A stretch of 64,000 nucleotides of DNA from an uncultured Thalassotalea sp. (GTDB lineage: Bacteria; Pseudomonadota; Gammaproteobacteria; Enterobacterales; Alteromonadaceae): the NCBI GenBank assembly GCA_947502355.1, contig CANMZP010000013.1, positions 52,507 to 116,506 of the forward strand, in the 5' to 3' direction. Position numbers and translations under genes: made by a program. The notes under the pieces are model-generated. The model worked only from the letters and a program-made list of their open reading frames with translations, searched no databases and was not told where the DNA came from. Shown here one piece after another: positions 19,132-26,934 of the stretch; within the stretch, counting starts at the first letter, position 1; the number at the start of each line of letters is the position of its first letter.

Positions 19132-21693
19132 CTAGCCCGTATTGCGCATCCCTGTTGCAATGCCAGTCATCGTAACCATCAAGATCTGTTTGCCATTTTC
19201 ACTTTGGGCGTTACTTCTCAGCCTTTTTAATGCTTCAATTTGCATTAAATGTAAAGGCAGTAAGTACGCTTTACGAATATCAAAAGACACCGAATTCCAT
19301 TGTTCTAATTGCTGTTCGCTGCTTTTACCTAATATAGAAGCGACGGTTTGTTGGTCTTGAGCCAGTTGTGTTCTTAACGTTTCTCCAATCGGGTGCAATG
19401 ATTCTTCAACCAGTGATTTATCATAAAGTTTTGAAATATAACTGTCTGATTTTTGGTAGACCATTTCGGTTAATGACATGCGGGCATTGATTGCCGGCCA
19501 ACCTTCGAGCATTTCCTTAAGCATTTCGGCCTTTTCTTCATTGATTTCGGCAATTGCCTGACCAAAACCGAGCCAACTAGGAACCACTAAACGGTTTTGA
19601 CTCCAGGCAAAGATCCACGGAATGGCGCGCAAAGATTCAATGCCACCATCGGTACGGCGTTTACTTGGGCGAGAGCCTAACGGCAGAGAAGATAACTCCT
19701 GCTCTGGCGTTGCTTGCCTAAAATAGGTAACAAAGTCTTTTTCATCACACACATAACCTCGATAAATATCGCAACTGCGCTGCGCAAGGCGATCCATTAA
19801 CGCACGCCAGTCGGGCTTTGGTTGTGGTAACGGTTTAATTAAACTGGCTAATATGGCGCTGGTATATAAATGCAGGCTTCGAATGGCCAAATTAGGTAAA
19901 CCAAACTTAAAGCGTATGGTTTCACCTTGCTCTGTCACTCTTAAGCCACCTTCAAGCGTCCCTGGTGGTTGTGACTCAATTGCAGCATGGGCCGGGCCGC
20001 CACCTCGACCAATCGTACCACCACGACCATGGAATAACTTTAAGGTAACTTGATGTTTTTGGGCAACACTAACGAGCGCTTCTTGTGCTTGATACTGTGC
20101 CCAGGCTGCGGCTAATACACCAGCATCTTTTGCCGAATCACTGTAACCAATCATGACATGTTGAGAGGCATTAATGCTTGTTACGTATTGTTTGTCGGAT
20201 AAAAGGGCATCAATAACCGTGGCGGCGTCATTCAAATCATCAAGGGTTTCAAACAAAGGCGCAATAGGCATATTCCAGTTTACACCACAGGCTTTCATTA
20301 AGAGTTTTACGCTAAGCACATCACTTGGGTTACTGGCCATGGAAATCACATATATGCCCAACGTATGTTGTGGTTGCTTACTGATAAAAGTAAACGTATC
20401 GAGAACTTCTTGGGTTTGCGCAGACCATTTTTGTTGTGGTAGTAGGGGTCTTGGGTTGTTGATTTCAGAGCGTAAAAATTGGCAACGTGTATGCTCATCC
20501 CAACTTAGATAGTCACCTAGTCCAATCGCATTAACAATTTCAGCAATGGCCTCATCATGGCATTCACTGTGCTGCCTAATATCTAGTTTCACCAACGAAA
20601 TGCCAAAACAATGTACTTTGCGAATGACATCGAGTAGCAACGAATTAGCGCTATGGACTAAGCCGACATCCAGTAAACTTTGTCGACAGGTTAGTAAAGG
20701 CGTTAGCAATTCTTGGGTACTGCTAATGGCCCCTTGTGTTTGATTGTTTTGTAATAATGCAATGGTCTCTTCAAGGCGATTAAGGGTATTACGAAGTATT
20801 GTACGGTATGGCCCTATATTATCCGTATCTAAAACGCACAGATCTTTACTGGCCTTATGCATTGATAACTCTAAATACAAATTCTTAAAATCTTGTCGGT
20901 AAAGTTGTGCTGCAAGTAAACGGGCTCGAATTGCGGCTTTTTTACTTAATTCAGCCGTCACAAAGGGGTTGCCGTCGCGATCACCAGCCATCCAACTGGC
21001 TAAAGTAATTGGCTTAGCATTTATCGGTAGGGGTTGCCCGGTAACATCCTCGCAGTAATCGCTAAGCTCACGAATATAATCGGGCACGGCAGTCCATAAA
21101 CTGTCGCGAATGGTATTTAAACCCCAACGCGATTCGTCCAATGGGGTTGGTCGTTGCGTTCTTATTTCATTGGTATTCCAGGCTTGCTCGATTAACTCTT
21201 CTATCCGGCCATTTAAGGCATCGCCGGTAATGGCGAGCTGTTCTGCAATTTCATCGTATTTATGAATGAAGGTTCGGCGATTAGCCTCTGTCGGGTGAGC
21301 AGTTAACACCAGTTCAATGTGCAGTTTATTAATGGCATCTAAAAAGGCTTTTTTATCGATGGTGCCTAATGTTTGGGTTAAAGACTGAAGAGGATGGGGT
21401 AATTCAAGTTCTGCCAAGCCTTGCTCGCTTGCCGCATATTGTTGCTCTGCGACGTTAGCTAAATTAAGAAATTGACTAAAGGCGCGTGCGTAAATCAGTA
21501 AGTCGTCGTCATTACAATTAGAAAATAACGCTTGAAGTTCTTTAATAATGTCTTCGTCATTGGCGGCACCATCTTTGGCAAGAAGGCGGACTTTTTCAAT
21601 ATTATCAAGCCATTGCTGAGAGCTTTCATTTTTTATTGCTTGCCCAAGGGCACTGCCTAACGCCCGGATATTTTCCGAAATTGTTTCTAACAT
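19132..21693 (-). CDS. ppc: Phosphoenolpyruvate carboxylase
   Basis: Carboxylates phosphoenolpyruvate to oxaloacetate, refilling the TCA cycle. It has 853 residues, slightly shorter than the 883 of E. coli. Visible landmarks are LTAHPTEANRR with the catalytic histidine, SWMAGDRDGNPFV, GYSDSAKDAGVLAAAWAQYQAQ, the glycine-rich FHGRGGTIGRGGGPAH and GETIRFKFG loops, and the C-terminal MRNTG that completes the active site. It is monocistronic and divergent from the porin gene. Confidence 0.97.
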   Translation of the reverse strand: MLETISENIRALGSALGQAIKNESSQQWLDNIEKVRLLAKDGAANDEDIIKELQALFSNCNDDDLLIYARAFSQFLNLANVAEQQYAASEQGLAELELPHPLQSLTQTLGTIDKKAFLDAINKLHIELVLTAHPTEANRRTFIHKYDEIAEQLAITGDALNGRIEELIEQAWNTNEIRTQRPTPLDESRWGLNTIRDSLWTAVPDYIRELSDYCEDVTGQPLPINAKPITLASWMAGDRDGNPFVTAELSKKAAIRARLLAAQLYRQDFKNLYLELSMHKASKDLCVLDTDNIGPYRTILRNTLNRLEETIALLQNNQTQGAISSTQELLTPLLTCRQSLLDVGLVHSANSLLLDVIRKVHCFGISLVKLDIRQHSECHDEAIAEIVNAIGLGDYLSWDEHTRCQFLRSEINNPRPLLPQQKWSAQTQEVLDTFTFISKQPQHTLGIYVISMASNPSDVLSVKLLMKACGVNWNMPIAPLFETLDDLNDAATVIDALLSDKQYVTSINASQHVMIGYSDSAKDAGVLAAAWAQYQAQEALVSVAQKHQVTLKLFHGRGGTIGRGGGPAHAAIESQPPGTLEGGLRVTEQGETIRFKFGLPNLAIRSLHLYTSAILASLIKPLPQPKPDWRALMDRLAQRSCDIYRGYVCDEKDFVTYFRQATPEQELSSLPLGSRPSKRRTDGGIESLRAIPWIFAWSQNRLVVPSWLGFGQAIAEINEEKAEMLKEMLEGWPAINARMSLTEMVYQKSDSYISKLYDKSLVEESLHPIGETLRTQLAQDQQTVASILGKSSEQQLEQWNSVSFDIRKAYLLPLHLMQIEALKRLRSNAQSENGKQILMVTMTGIATGMRNTG

Positions 21694-21800
21694 ACAAGAA
21701 CCTTAATGATCACAAATTAATAAGTAAAAAAGGGGAATTCGTTGTTGTAATAATGTTTGTTGTTTACACGTTAGCTTAATATGAATAAAAAGTAAAAAGC

Positions 21801-21845
21801 CTGACATAAATCAAATTCGCAAATATATTGCGGTTTACCACTATA
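21801..21845 (+). promoter_or_regulatory. FNR-like box plus 17-bp shared element upstream of porin
   Basis: CTGACATAAATCAA at 21801-21814 resembles the FNR consensus TTGATNNNNATCAA (the right half is perfect, the left half deviates). After 14 bases comes TGCGGTTTACCACTATA at 21829-21845. The same element occurs at the same spacing upstream of the flavoprotein gene. The 17-bp element may include the -10 region or be a site for the neighbouring LuxR-type response regulator. Confidence 0.65.
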
Positions 21846-21921
21846 TGACTTGGTTACATTTATTAGGAAAATCGCAGCAACTTAATTTTAGCTTAATAAA
21901 TATTTACCCGAGATCATAATA

Positions 21922-22992
21922 ATGAAGACGAAAACGCTTTTAACTTTAGCAATTGGTTCTGCTCTTTTTATTGCGCCAGCAACGCAAGCCGTACAAGTCA
22001 ATATCCCTGACTTGGATGTCGATTTTTACGGTGTACTGGATTATTCAATGACCTACACAAAATCGGGTGCTGGTAACCAACAACGCGGTGATGATGGATT
22101 GTTATTAGAAAATAACTTTACTCGCTTAGGTATTCGTGGCACCCACCAAATTGCACAAGACACAGAGTTCTTCTTCCGTGGTGAAGTACAATTTAAAGCC
22201 GATGACCAGCAAAACGGTAAAGAGCCGTTCACATCACGACCTACTTATTTAGGATTAAGAAATAAACAATACGGTGAAATTTCGTTTGGCCGTATCGATC
22301 CTACTTTAAAAATGACCAAAGCAGGGGCTGATATCTTCGGTCTGACTAACATGACATTTAACCGTATGTTTGCCGGTAATATGCGTTTTGGTGATTCAAT
22401 GCTTTATAAAACGCCAGTATGGAATAACTGGCAAGCTGGTGTAAGTTATGTTTTTGAAGATGATTCAAAAAGTAATTCTCATGATCCAGTACAAGTATCA
22501 GTTACCTACGGTAATAAGAAATTCAACAACTCAGATTGGTACTTAGCTTTAGCTTATGGTGATGGTGTTGAAGATATTGAAGCCATTCGTGGTGTTATTC
22601 AGTACAAATGGGATGCCTGGAAATTTGGCGCCATTGTTCAAGATACGCAAGCACTTGAAGGATTTTCGGGTGACAACGAGTCTTATGATGACCGAGAAGG
22701 CTTTGGCTACGTATTAAATACCACATACCAAATGGATAAATGGAAATTAAAATTTCAATACTCATTTGATGATTCCGGTACTGGTCGTGTGGCAGACAAA
22801 GCATACGATGAAGGCATTGCAGGTTTAGGGGATGAAGTACCTGAAGTCACGCAAATTGCATTCGGTGGCGAATACAAATTTACCAAACAATTCAACTTTC
22901 ACTTTGAAGCGGGTCAATACCTAGTCGACCAAGATGAATACGAAGACTTTGAAGACGATATCGTCAGCCTTGGTATTAAATACGCTTTCTAA
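21922..22992 (+). CDS. General porin-like outer-membrane beta-barrel protein
   Basis: A trimeric-porin-like protein of 356 residues. It has a signal peptide (LLTLAIGSALFIAPATQA), an N-terminal strand DVDFYGVLDYSMTY, the porin-typical NFTRLGIRGTHQI, GEISFGRIDPTLK and MRFGDSMLYKTPVW, and a final strand ending in phenylalanine (SLGIKYAF) as the barrel assembly machinery requires. The constriction region is acidic. Its promoter shares both an FNR-like box and a 17-bp element with the next gene, a periplasmic reductase, so it may admit that enzyme's substrate. A perfect 12-bp hairpin follows the gene. Confidence 0.88.
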   Translation: MKTKTLLTLAIGSALFIAPATQAVQVNIPDLDVDFYGVLDYSMTYTKSGAGNQQRGDDGLLLENNFTRLGIRGTHQIAQDTEFFFRGEVQFKADDQQNGKEPFTSRPTYLGLRNKQYGEISFGRIDPTLKMTKAGADIFGLTNMTFNRMFAGNMRFGDSMLYKTPVWNNWQAGVSYVFEDDSKSNSHDPVQVSVTYGNKKFNNSDWYLALAYGDGVEDIEAIRGVIQYKWDAWKFGAIVQDTQALEGFSGDNESYDDREGFGYVLNTTYQMDKWKLKFQYSFDDSGTGRVADKAYDEGIAGLGDEVPEVTQIAFGGEYKFTKQFNFHFEAGQYLVDQDEYEDFEDDIVSLGIKYAF

Positions 22993-23009
22993 ATTAACCC
23001 GTTAAGTAC

Positions 23010-23037
23010 GTTCACCCAAAAATAATTTTGGGTGAAC
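23010..23037 (+). terminator. Hairpin after porin gene
   Basis: A perfect 12-bp stem GTTCACCCAAAA / TTTTGGGTGAAC with an ATAA loop, 18 bases after the stop codon. It lacks a downstream T-run, so it may be an mRNA-stabilising or weak terminator structure. Confidence 0.6.
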
Positions 23038-23071
23038 AAGAAGTGCTTGTGCAAATTAAACCGTAGGCGAA

Positions 23072-23116
23072 TTGATTTAAATCAACCGTCTAATCAAACT
23101 GCGGTTTACCACTATA
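23072..23116 (+). promoter_or_regulatory. Perfect FNR box plus 17-bp shared element upstream of flavoprotein reductase
   Basis: TTGATTTAAATCAA at 23072-23085 is a perfect palindromic match to the FNR consensus. Fourteen bases later, TGCGGTTTACCACTATA at 23100-23116 is identical to the element before the porin gene. TATAGT at 23113-23118 could be a -10 hexamer. This indicates anaerobic induction of the reductase operon, perhaps jointly with the adjacent response regulator. Confidence 0.8.
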
Positions 23117-23178
23117 GTGTTCAAATTTGTAAATAAGCACAATGCAATCATTACAAAAGATAAAGAACAGAGGCAAAT

Positions 23179-24774
23179 ATGTCAGAACAAAATACACGTC
23201 GTAATTTTTTAAAAATGGGCCTGAAAACCGCAGCTGTAGCACCTATTGCAGCGATTCCTTTTTCTAATCAGGCTTTCGCAGCAACCAATCCAACGGACAT
23301 CCAGTGGGATGAAGAAATGGATGTACTGGTTATCGGTTCAGGTATGGCTGGCATGATCGCAGCTATCCGTGCCGCGGAAATTGATGCTACAGCAAAAGTT
23401 GTAGTCGCAGATAAAATGTCGCGTTTAGGTGGTTCATCCCTTATTTCTGGTTTGAACATGGCTGTTGTTGGTTCAGATATGCAACTTGCCGCTGGTGTTA
23501 AAGATGATTCTTGGGAATTATTATTAGAAGATATTGAGCGTGAAGCAAAAGGTTATAACCACCGTGAGTTAACTAAGGTTGCTGCACAAAGTACCCTTAA
23601 ACTTTACAACTTCCTAAAAGATCATGGCGTTAAATACGACCAATCAATTGGTGGTGGTACGGGTGTTAAAGACTTAGGTGGTCACTCTCGAGCTCGTGGC
23701 GTATGGCCAATTGGTGGTGGTACGGAAGTAATCAAAAACTTACAAAAATTCTGTAAGTCTAAATTACCAAATGTTGATATTCGCAAAAAGATTCTTTTAG
23801 AAGAAATTTTACGTAACGAAGAAGGCCGTGTAATTGGTGTTAAAGTGCGTGAAAAATACCGCTTCAACCGTAAGTTAAAAGACCTTGGTTTGAACGATAG
23901 AATCGAAGAAAACAAGTCTGGTAAAGTAAAATACTACAAAGTTACCCGTGGTTTAGTTATGGCTACAGGTGGCTTTAACCAAGACCGTGAGTTCCGTGGT
24001 TCAGAAATCGGTACCATGTACAACGCTGCATCAACAACACAACCGGGTGCAACAGCGGGTGCGATTAAAGCAATGATGAACGCTGGTTTCAAACCAATTC
24101 ATATGACGTTATTCCGTTTTGCTTTCCCAATTCCTACCGAAGATCTACTGTGGGGTATTCTTGTTAATCCACGCACTTGTGAGCGTTTTGTTGACGAATA
24201 TAACAACAACGACCGACAAGCAATTGGTATGGCCATCTTAGAAGAGCGTCGTAAGATTGATGGTGAGCACACCGTACTTATTTATGACCAAAATGGTGCT
24301 GATAACTACCACGACAAACAACGTTTCCATTTATCTATGGAAGGTAAAAACGGTACTAACGGTACGATTTGGAAATTTGACACGATAGAAGCATTAGCGG
24401 CGAACTTTAAAATGGACCCAGCTAAATTAAAAGCCAATATCGAAAAATACAATGCCAATATGGCTAATGACAACGATGAATTTAATAAACCAAAAGGCAA
24501 GTTAAAGAACTCTACGTCACTGAGCAAAGCACCATATTACGCAATGCAATTAAACCCACGTTACAACTACTCACAAGGTGGTGCGATGATCACACCACAA
24601 GCGGAAGCGGTAGATGTTGTAACAGGCCAACCAATCCCAGGTGCTTACGTTGCTGGTGAAGCATCTGCAGGTACTTACGGTTACATCCGTTTAACGGCTT
24701 GTTCAACCATTGACTGTGGTGCATTTGGCATGCGAGCAGGTGAAAACGTTGTTAAACAGAAGCCTTGGGCATAA
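23179..24774 (+). CDS. Tat-exported FAD-dependent reductase, flavocytochrome c flavin-subunit type
   Basis: A periplasmic flavoprotein of the fumarate reductase/urocanate reductase superfamily, 531 residues. A twin-arginine signal (TRRNFLKMG, Arg7-Arg8) is followed by the FAD-binding GSGMAGMIAA, GGHSRARGVWPIGG and the late VAGEASAGTYGYIRL. Against the remembered Shewanella fumarate reductase, catalytic Arg336 (CERFVDE), His308 (IHMTLF) and Arg504 (YIRLTAC) are kept. The second substrate-carboxylate histidine is replaced by Asn463/Tyr464 (NPRYNYSQGG) and the usual glycine-rich stretch after Arg504 is TAC. The acceptor is therefore probably an enoate other than fumarate. There is no fused haem or FMN domain; two cytochrome genes follow, as in methacrylate reductase systems. 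RBS AGAGG. Confidence 0.88.
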   Translation: MSEQNTRRNFLKMGLKTAAVAPIAAIPFSNQAFAATNPTDIQWDEEMDVLVIGSGMAGMIAAIRAAEIDATAKVVVADKMSRLGGSSLISGLNMAVVGSDMQLAAGVKDDSWELLLEDIEREAKGYNHRELTKVAAQSTLKLYNFLKDHGVKYDQSIGGGTGVKDLGGHSRARGVWPIGGGTEVIKNLQKFCKSKLPNVDIRKKILLEEILRNEEGRVIGVKVREKYRFNRKLKDLGLNDRIEENKSGKVKYYKVTRGLVMATGGFNQDREFRGSEIGTMYNAASTTQPGATAGAIKAMMNAGFKPIHMTLFRFAFPIPTEDLLWGILVNPRTCERFVDEYNNNDRQAIGMAILEERRKIDGEHTVLIYDQNGADNYHDKQRFHLSMEGKNGTNGTIWKFDTIEALAANFKMDPAKLKANIEKYNANMANDNDEFNKPKGKLKNSTSLSKAPYYAMQLNPRYNYSQGGAMITPQAEAVDVVTGQPIPGAYVAGEASAGTYGYIRLTACSTIDCGAFGMRAGENVVKQKPWA

Positions 24775-24782
24775 GTAAGTAG

Positions 24783-24811
24783 GTGGTGGCAGCAATGCCA
24801 CCACGTTTTGT
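24783..24811 (+). terminator. Intra-operon hairpin between flavoprotein and cytochrome genes
   Basis: A perfect 9-bp stem GTGGTGGCA / TGCCACCAC with a GCAA loop and only a short GTTTTG after it. It probably attenuates or stabilises the transcript rather than ending it, giving more flavoprotein than cytochrome. Confidence 0.6.
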
Positions 24812-24829
24812 GTAACCATCGAGAATAAA

Positions 24830-25234
24830 ATGAAATATTTATTATTAATCATGTCAGCTATTGTTGCGATTGTATCTTTTTCATCAGTGACTATAGCTGA
24901 AGAAAAAGAGCCCGAACTTGCCGAATTGATGGCTGAATATCAATTAAGACCGCATCATCGAAAGTTAAAATTTGAATGTGTTATGTGTCATGAAGGTGAC
25001 GATCCCGAAGAATACGAGCCACTAGAGACTGAAAACTGTCTAACTTGCCATGGTAGCAGACAGAAAGTGGCGGATCGCCTTAAGTTTATGGATGAGAACC
25101 ATACGAACCCTCATAACTCATTCCATGATGGTTTAGATCTAGACTGTTACGAATGTCATGCAGAGCATGAAGAGCCGGCAAATTTATGTCAAGAATGTCA
25201 TACGACAGACAACTGGATGAACGAAGTTCCATAG
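24830..25234 (+). CDS. Small periplasmic tetrahaem cytochrome c
   Basis: A 134-residue exported cytochrome with a signal peptide ending near residue 23 (VTIA) and four CxxCH haem sites starting at Cys50, Cys70, Cys106 and Cys120, plus several histidines (PHHRK, HTNPHNSFH, HAEH) to serve as distal ligands. It resembles the haem domain of flavocytochrome c3 and small tetrahaem cytochromes. It probably carries electrons from the membrane NapC-type protein encoded next to the Tat flavoprotein encoded before it. The next gene starts 8 bases after its stop. Confidence 0.9.
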   Translation: MKYLLLIMSAIVAIVSFSSVTIAEEKEPELAELMAEYQLRPHHRKLKFECVMCHEGDDPEEYEPLETENCLTCHGSRQKVADRLKFMDENHTNPHNSFHDGLDLDCYECHAEHEEPANLCQECHTTDNWMNEVP

Positions 25235-25242
25235 GACGCATA

Positions 25243-25821
25243 ATGAATAAGAAAGTATTTATCTTTGTACTGATTGTTATCGGTGGACTTTTAGGAATGG
25301 GGTCAAGCCTTATTATTTCTGAAGTAGTTCATGTAACTGGTAATGCTGAGTTCTGTGGCTCATGTCACTCAATGGAGCCAATGGCCAAAACATTTAAGCT
25401 TGATACACACGGTGGTAACAACCGCCATGGTTTTGTCGCCGAGTGTGCAGATTGTCACTTACCTCACGACAGTGTTTTAGGCTATATGATTGATAAAACG
25501 GCACATGGTATTAATGATGTTTTTGTAGAGACGTTTACTGACGTTGATGAAATTGACTGGATTGCACGACGTGAAAACCGTGATGAGTTTGTTTACAGCT
25601 CTGGGTGCTTAAGTTGTCACCAAGGCCTATTGGATAAAACCGAAGCTGAAAATCCAAAATCATTGCAAACCCATGCGCATTATAAGAAACAGTTGGAGAA
25701 GGGTGATCCTATCCAATGTGTATCTTGTCACGTAACCGTGGGACATGCAGGTCAATTAAGAACTGAGTTAAACAAACTAAAGCCGGAATTTTCATTTTCA
25801 GATAGTACTGAAAGCCACTAA
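25243..25821 (+). CDS. NapC/NirT-family tetrahaem quinol dehydrogenase
   Basis: A membrane-anchored cytochrome of 192 residues that would oxidise quinol and pass electrons to the small periplasmic cytochrome. It has one N-terminal membrane helix (FIFVLIVIGGLLGMGSSLIIS) and four CxxCH sites: CGSCH (Cys38), CADCH, CLSCH and CVSCH. FCGSCHSMEP followed by H.GF.AECADCHLPHD is the NapC/CymA signature, including the quinol-site region. The frame extends upstream into the previous gene, but ATG 25243 gives the proper membrane anchor directly after the preceding stop. A strong terminator follows at 25924. Confidence 0.92.
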   Translation: MNKKVFIFVLIVIGGLLGMGSSLIISEVVHVTGNAEFCGSCHSMEPMAKTFKLDTHGGNNRHGFVAECADCHLPHDSVLGYMIDKTAHGINDVFVETFTDVDEIDWIARRENRDEFVYSSGCLSCHQGLLDKTEAENPKSLQTHAHYKKQLEKGDPIQCVSCHVTVGHAGQLRTELNKLKPEFSFSDSTESH

Positions 25822-25923
25822 CCATAGTTTAAAAAACATAGTTTAAAAAATATAGTTGAAAACTGGTTTCATATAAAAAAACGTTATCATCGATCAAGCC
25901 GATTACCTAACGTCGTTCTGATT

Positions 25924-25963
25924 AAAGCACTAGATTATTTACCTAATCTAGTGCTTTTTTTAT
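25924..25963 (+). terminator. Terminator of the reductase-cytochrome operon
   Basis: AAAGCACTAGATTA / TAATCTAGTGCTTT with a 6-base loop, followed by TTTTATT. Confidence 0.9.
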
Positions 25964-26322
25964 TACTAGGGTTTACATATGATTAATAATCATTAGTGTA
26001 TTAGTTAGAAAACCGGAGAGCTTCCGTTTAGAGCGAGAAGCAGAATCAGCAAAATAAAAAGAGACGTCATGCTGACGAAGGTCAGTATCTCCCCTAATTA
26101 AGCTGAGATTTGTATAACTATAATGAGCGATAAACAGAATAAAATATATTCTTAAAAGTACGGTAGGATGACGGTGTATCTTTTATGAGTATGTGCGATT
26201 TACTATGACACTTTTAATTAGATGCGTGAATAACGCTCATTAGCACAGAGCATCCTGTCATAGCCACTTAGAAACTGAAGGAGGTTGCAACCAAAAATAT
26301 GTTGCAATGACGATGCATTTTT
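25964..26322. other. Intergenic region with a REP-like palindrome
   Basis: About 360 bases between the cytochrome operon terminator and the end of the response-regulator gene. It carries an imperfect palindrome at 26061-26092 with core CTGAC-GAAG-GTCAG flanked by GAGA and TCTC. Sequences of this style occur as dispersed intergenic repeats in related genomes, though copy number cannot be judged here. No coding frame seen. Confidence 0.4.
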
Positions 26323-26934
26323 TTACTCCAAAAATGGTTCAATCAAACGGCCCAGTAAAGCTAACTGAATGCCAGATGAAACCCCCATTTTTTTAAACAT
26401 ATTATGGCGATGGATTTCAGCCGTTCGTAACGCAATGCATAGTTCGCTAGCAATTTGCTTATTGGTTAAGCCCTGCATGATCAACGGAATAAAGGCTTTC
26501 TCACGATCAGTAAGTGAATCCAATCGTGCCTTGATATCATTGCTGTGTTGTTTGCTTTTAAAATTGGCTTCGCTTAATTCAATGGCTTTATCAATGGACC
26601 CGAGAAGCAAATCACCATCAAGTGGCTTTTCCAGTAGTTCCATTGCGCCTTGTTTAAAGGCCGTTTTGGTAATGCTAACATCCGCATGACCTGTTAAAAA
26701 TATGATTGATAGGCACGACGAATTACACGCTAATTCTTTTTGGACTTCCATGCCATTCATTCCAGGCATATTAATATCGAGGACAACAACGCCTGGTTTG
26801 GTTTTATCGACATCATCTAGGATTAATTTACCTGAGGAATAACTCTTTACGATATAATTCTCACCTTCAAGAAGCCAAGTAACGGATTCAATAATCGTAG
26901 GGTCGTCATCAACTAAATAAATCGGGCAGCTCAT
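26323..26934 (-). CDS. Response regulator, LuxR/FixJ type (TtrR-like)
   Basis: A two-domain transcription regulator of 203 residues. The receiver domain has the acidic pocket DDD at 9-11, phospho-acceptor Asp53 in VVVLDINMPGMNG, and LTGHA and LEKPLDG with the conserved Thr and Lys. The C-terminal LuxR-type helix-turn-helix is LTDREKAFIPLIMQGLTNKQIASELCIALRTAEIHRHNMFKKMGV. It overlaps the kinase gene by 4 bases (ATGA), so they are coupled. Its closest remembered relatives are TtrR-type regulators of alternative respiration. It probably controls the adjacent reductase and porin genes. Confidence 0.9.
   Translation of the reverse strand: MSCPIYLVDDDPTIIESVTWLLEGENYIVKSYSSGKLILDDVDKTKPGVVVLDINMPGMNGMEVQKELACNSSCLSIIFLTGHADVSITKTAFKQGAMELLEKPLDGDLLLGSIDKAIELSEANFKSKQHSNDIKARLDSLTDREKAFIPLIMQGLTNKQIASELCIALRTAEIHRHNMFKKMGVSSGIQLALLGRLIEPFLE

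Noticed and set aside
26161..26322. Possible small RNA or promoter in the gap beside the response-regulator gene
   Set aside because: No terminator-hairpin and promoter combination could be defined; left as unassigned intergenic sequence.
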